This document shows positions 63,000 through 64,000 of a stretch of DNA of 64,000 bases, piece after piece. Location of the stretch: assembly GCA_012845835.1 (NCBI GenBank), contig JABAKD010000023.1, forward strand, positions 26,453,972 to 26,517,971, in the 5' to 3' direction. The notes below the pieces were generated by a model. It ran no database searches. It saw only the letters and a list, made by a program, of their open reading frames with translations, and was not told where the DNA came from. Position 1 is the first letter of the stretch. Every line of letters starts with the position of its first letter. Source of the DNA: Undaria pinnatifida (Eukaryota > Sar > Phaeophyceae > Laminariales > Alariaceae). A program made the position numbers and the translations under genes.

Positions 63000-63132
63000 T
63001 GACTAGTAGATAGTGGGCAAAATATGTTCGGTCGGGAACCCTCGGTCGGAAATGTTTTTGACGATTTCTCGACGAAAAAAAAAAAATTCCATCCTAAAGA
63101 AAAAATCCACCCTAAACTTTTATTTCACCCTG
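63000..63132 (-). repeat. R130 dispersed repeat, copy 2
   Basis: Inverse counterpart of 51078-51200, from GTGGGCAAAATATGTTCGGT to CTTTTATTTCACCCTG. The two copies differ by a small insertion (GGAACCCTCGGTC) at about 63035. Confidence 0.75.
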
Positions 63133-64000
63133 TTTACTGCTGTTAAAATTGAAATTTCTATTTTGGATCTGCTCGCGATGTGAGAGGACGGCCACGACTC
63201 CTAAAAAATCTACTATGGTACACATACAGCAGCAGCCGGGCTGCACTGGTTTGTCATGACAGACATACAAGACATACCGAACGCATAGCTGACGCACTTT
63301 CGATCGAGGCAGTCGCTACTGCTGCACGCGCCACATGCTTGTGTGTGGCACCTGGCAACAACACGGTTTCTGTGTTTTGCAAGTGATTTGTGTTGCATCT
63401 TCAGAAGAGGGTTTTGTCGTACAACGTAGTCGTGCGCGTGTGGTGTGTGGTTATGATCCTGTCCTCTCACTTCCCCGCGAGGGGTTCGATTCCCCGTTTG
63501 GTAGTTGCATTACCTTTTTTTCGGTGAGCCCGAAAAACAAGCGGCGCCCTGAAATATGAAAACCGAACAAATATTTATCATGATGAGTCATGTGATTGAA
63601 GGTACGGCACCACGTGGAAATACCGTACGTCTGACGGCGAGCAAAATGCGTTCGTTACCGCTGTCGATTGGCTCTGCTGCCTGCCATTCCAGACTAGTAG
63701 TCCTGAATACAGTGCCAACATAATGTCCTCTAGGCTTGACTCCATTCCTCTCGAGGGGCGGAGCGTCGAGGATGTGGAGGCCGACGTGAAGAAAGCATTT
63801 TTGGAGTTCGGGATAGAGATGAAGCGGTTCGACTGAAAAAAAAGCAGCAAGGAGCCTGGGGCGCGTTTAAGGTTGATCGGACTAGCGTGCAAGCACGCCA
63901 TGCCCAATCGCCAGAAGGAGTACAGAGGTAGCGCAGGTGAGGTACCGGAAACGTGGACGCTGCCCTCAAGTATATATTGTAAATGTATAGGTTGGGAATG
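63133..64000. other. no confident gene; small frame at 63723-63835 and tRNA-Glu-like relic
   Basis: At 63723 an ATG opens a 37-codon frame (MSSRLDSIPLEGRSVEDVEA, DVKKAFLEFGIEMKRFD) with coding-like composition ending at TGA 63833-63835; it could be an exon of a gene running past the window. At about 63447-63505 GTGTGGTTATGATCC, CCTCTCAC and GAGGGGTTCGATTCCCCG resemble a tRNA-Glu(CUC), but the anticodon stem does not pair and no acceptor stem is visible. Confidence 0.35.

Noticed and set aside
63447..63505. tRNA-Glu(CUC)
   Set aside because: T-arm-like sequence is good, but the anticodon stem does not pair and no acceptor stem is visible.

Overview
The window is nuclear DNA of a eukaryote and consists almost entirely of transposable elements, their relics and tandem repeats. 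Direct evidence for a eukaryote is spliceosomal introns with GT..AG borders and consistent phases in several genes, a short CCCTAA telomere-type repeat, and DNA transposons of the PIF/Harbinger, hAT, Mutator-like and Tc1/mariner types. I see no intact conserved housekeeping gene and no bacterial-type operon. The triplet runs (CTG/CAG), G homopolymers and mixture of element families would fit a large-genome alga such as a brown alga or another stramenopile. That taxonomic guess is inference from general familiarity and is not proved by any gene here.

Layout: 0.67-2.57 kb holds the 5' part of an hAT element with a BED-finger transposase pseudogene and GGGTC subterminal arrays. 4.0-4.6 kb holds a 235-bp dispersed repeat (called R235 here, about six copies in the window) and G-rich units. 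6.4-11 kb is a decayed HARBI1-like Harbinger element whose intron carries a 1.68-kb hAT element with a perfect 8-bp target duplication. 11.9-13.7 kb is a Mutator-like element with long terminal arrays of a GGTACCGG-type repeat, a 9-bp target duplication and a captured reading-frame fragment. 16.8-25 kb is a second HARBI1-like element: its pseudogene (17.1-19.4 kb) is followed by a giant inverted repeat made of about 170-bp satellite units (19.9-23.3 kb). 25.7-26.5 kb is a palindrome-rich Harbinger-type miniature element. 26.5-36.8 kb is a mosaic of duplications, including two copies of a roughly 3-kb block with tandem tRNA-Ile(UAU)-like units, and a 1.64-kb Harbinger-type non-autonomous element with a matching empty site nearby.

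The centrepiece is 41.4-51.1 kb: a structurally complete 9.67-kb PIF/Harbinger element. It has 52-bp terminal inverted repeats with two mismatches, a TAA target duplication, a three-exon transposase (496 aa) with its DDE residues, and a convergent three-exon accessory gene (561 aa, AT-hook plus coiled coil). A right-truncated hAT element sits in the transposase's first intron.

51-64 kb is sparse. It contains a two-exon zinc-finger gene between inverted repeats with poly-G tracts (55.9-58.2 kb), a 1.02-kb Tc1/mariner-type element with a TA target duplication (59.5-60.5 kb), a second copy of an 820-bp block from 35.3 kb, and a few orphan exon-like frames.

How the parts work together: in known PIF/Harbinger elements a DDE nuclease and a DNA-binding partner act together on the terminal repeats; the 41-51 kb element has candidates for both. 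The hAT elements have moved into introns of Harbinger transposase genes at least twice, a setting where an insertion can be tolerated. All product names come from motif reading by eye; no database search was possible.
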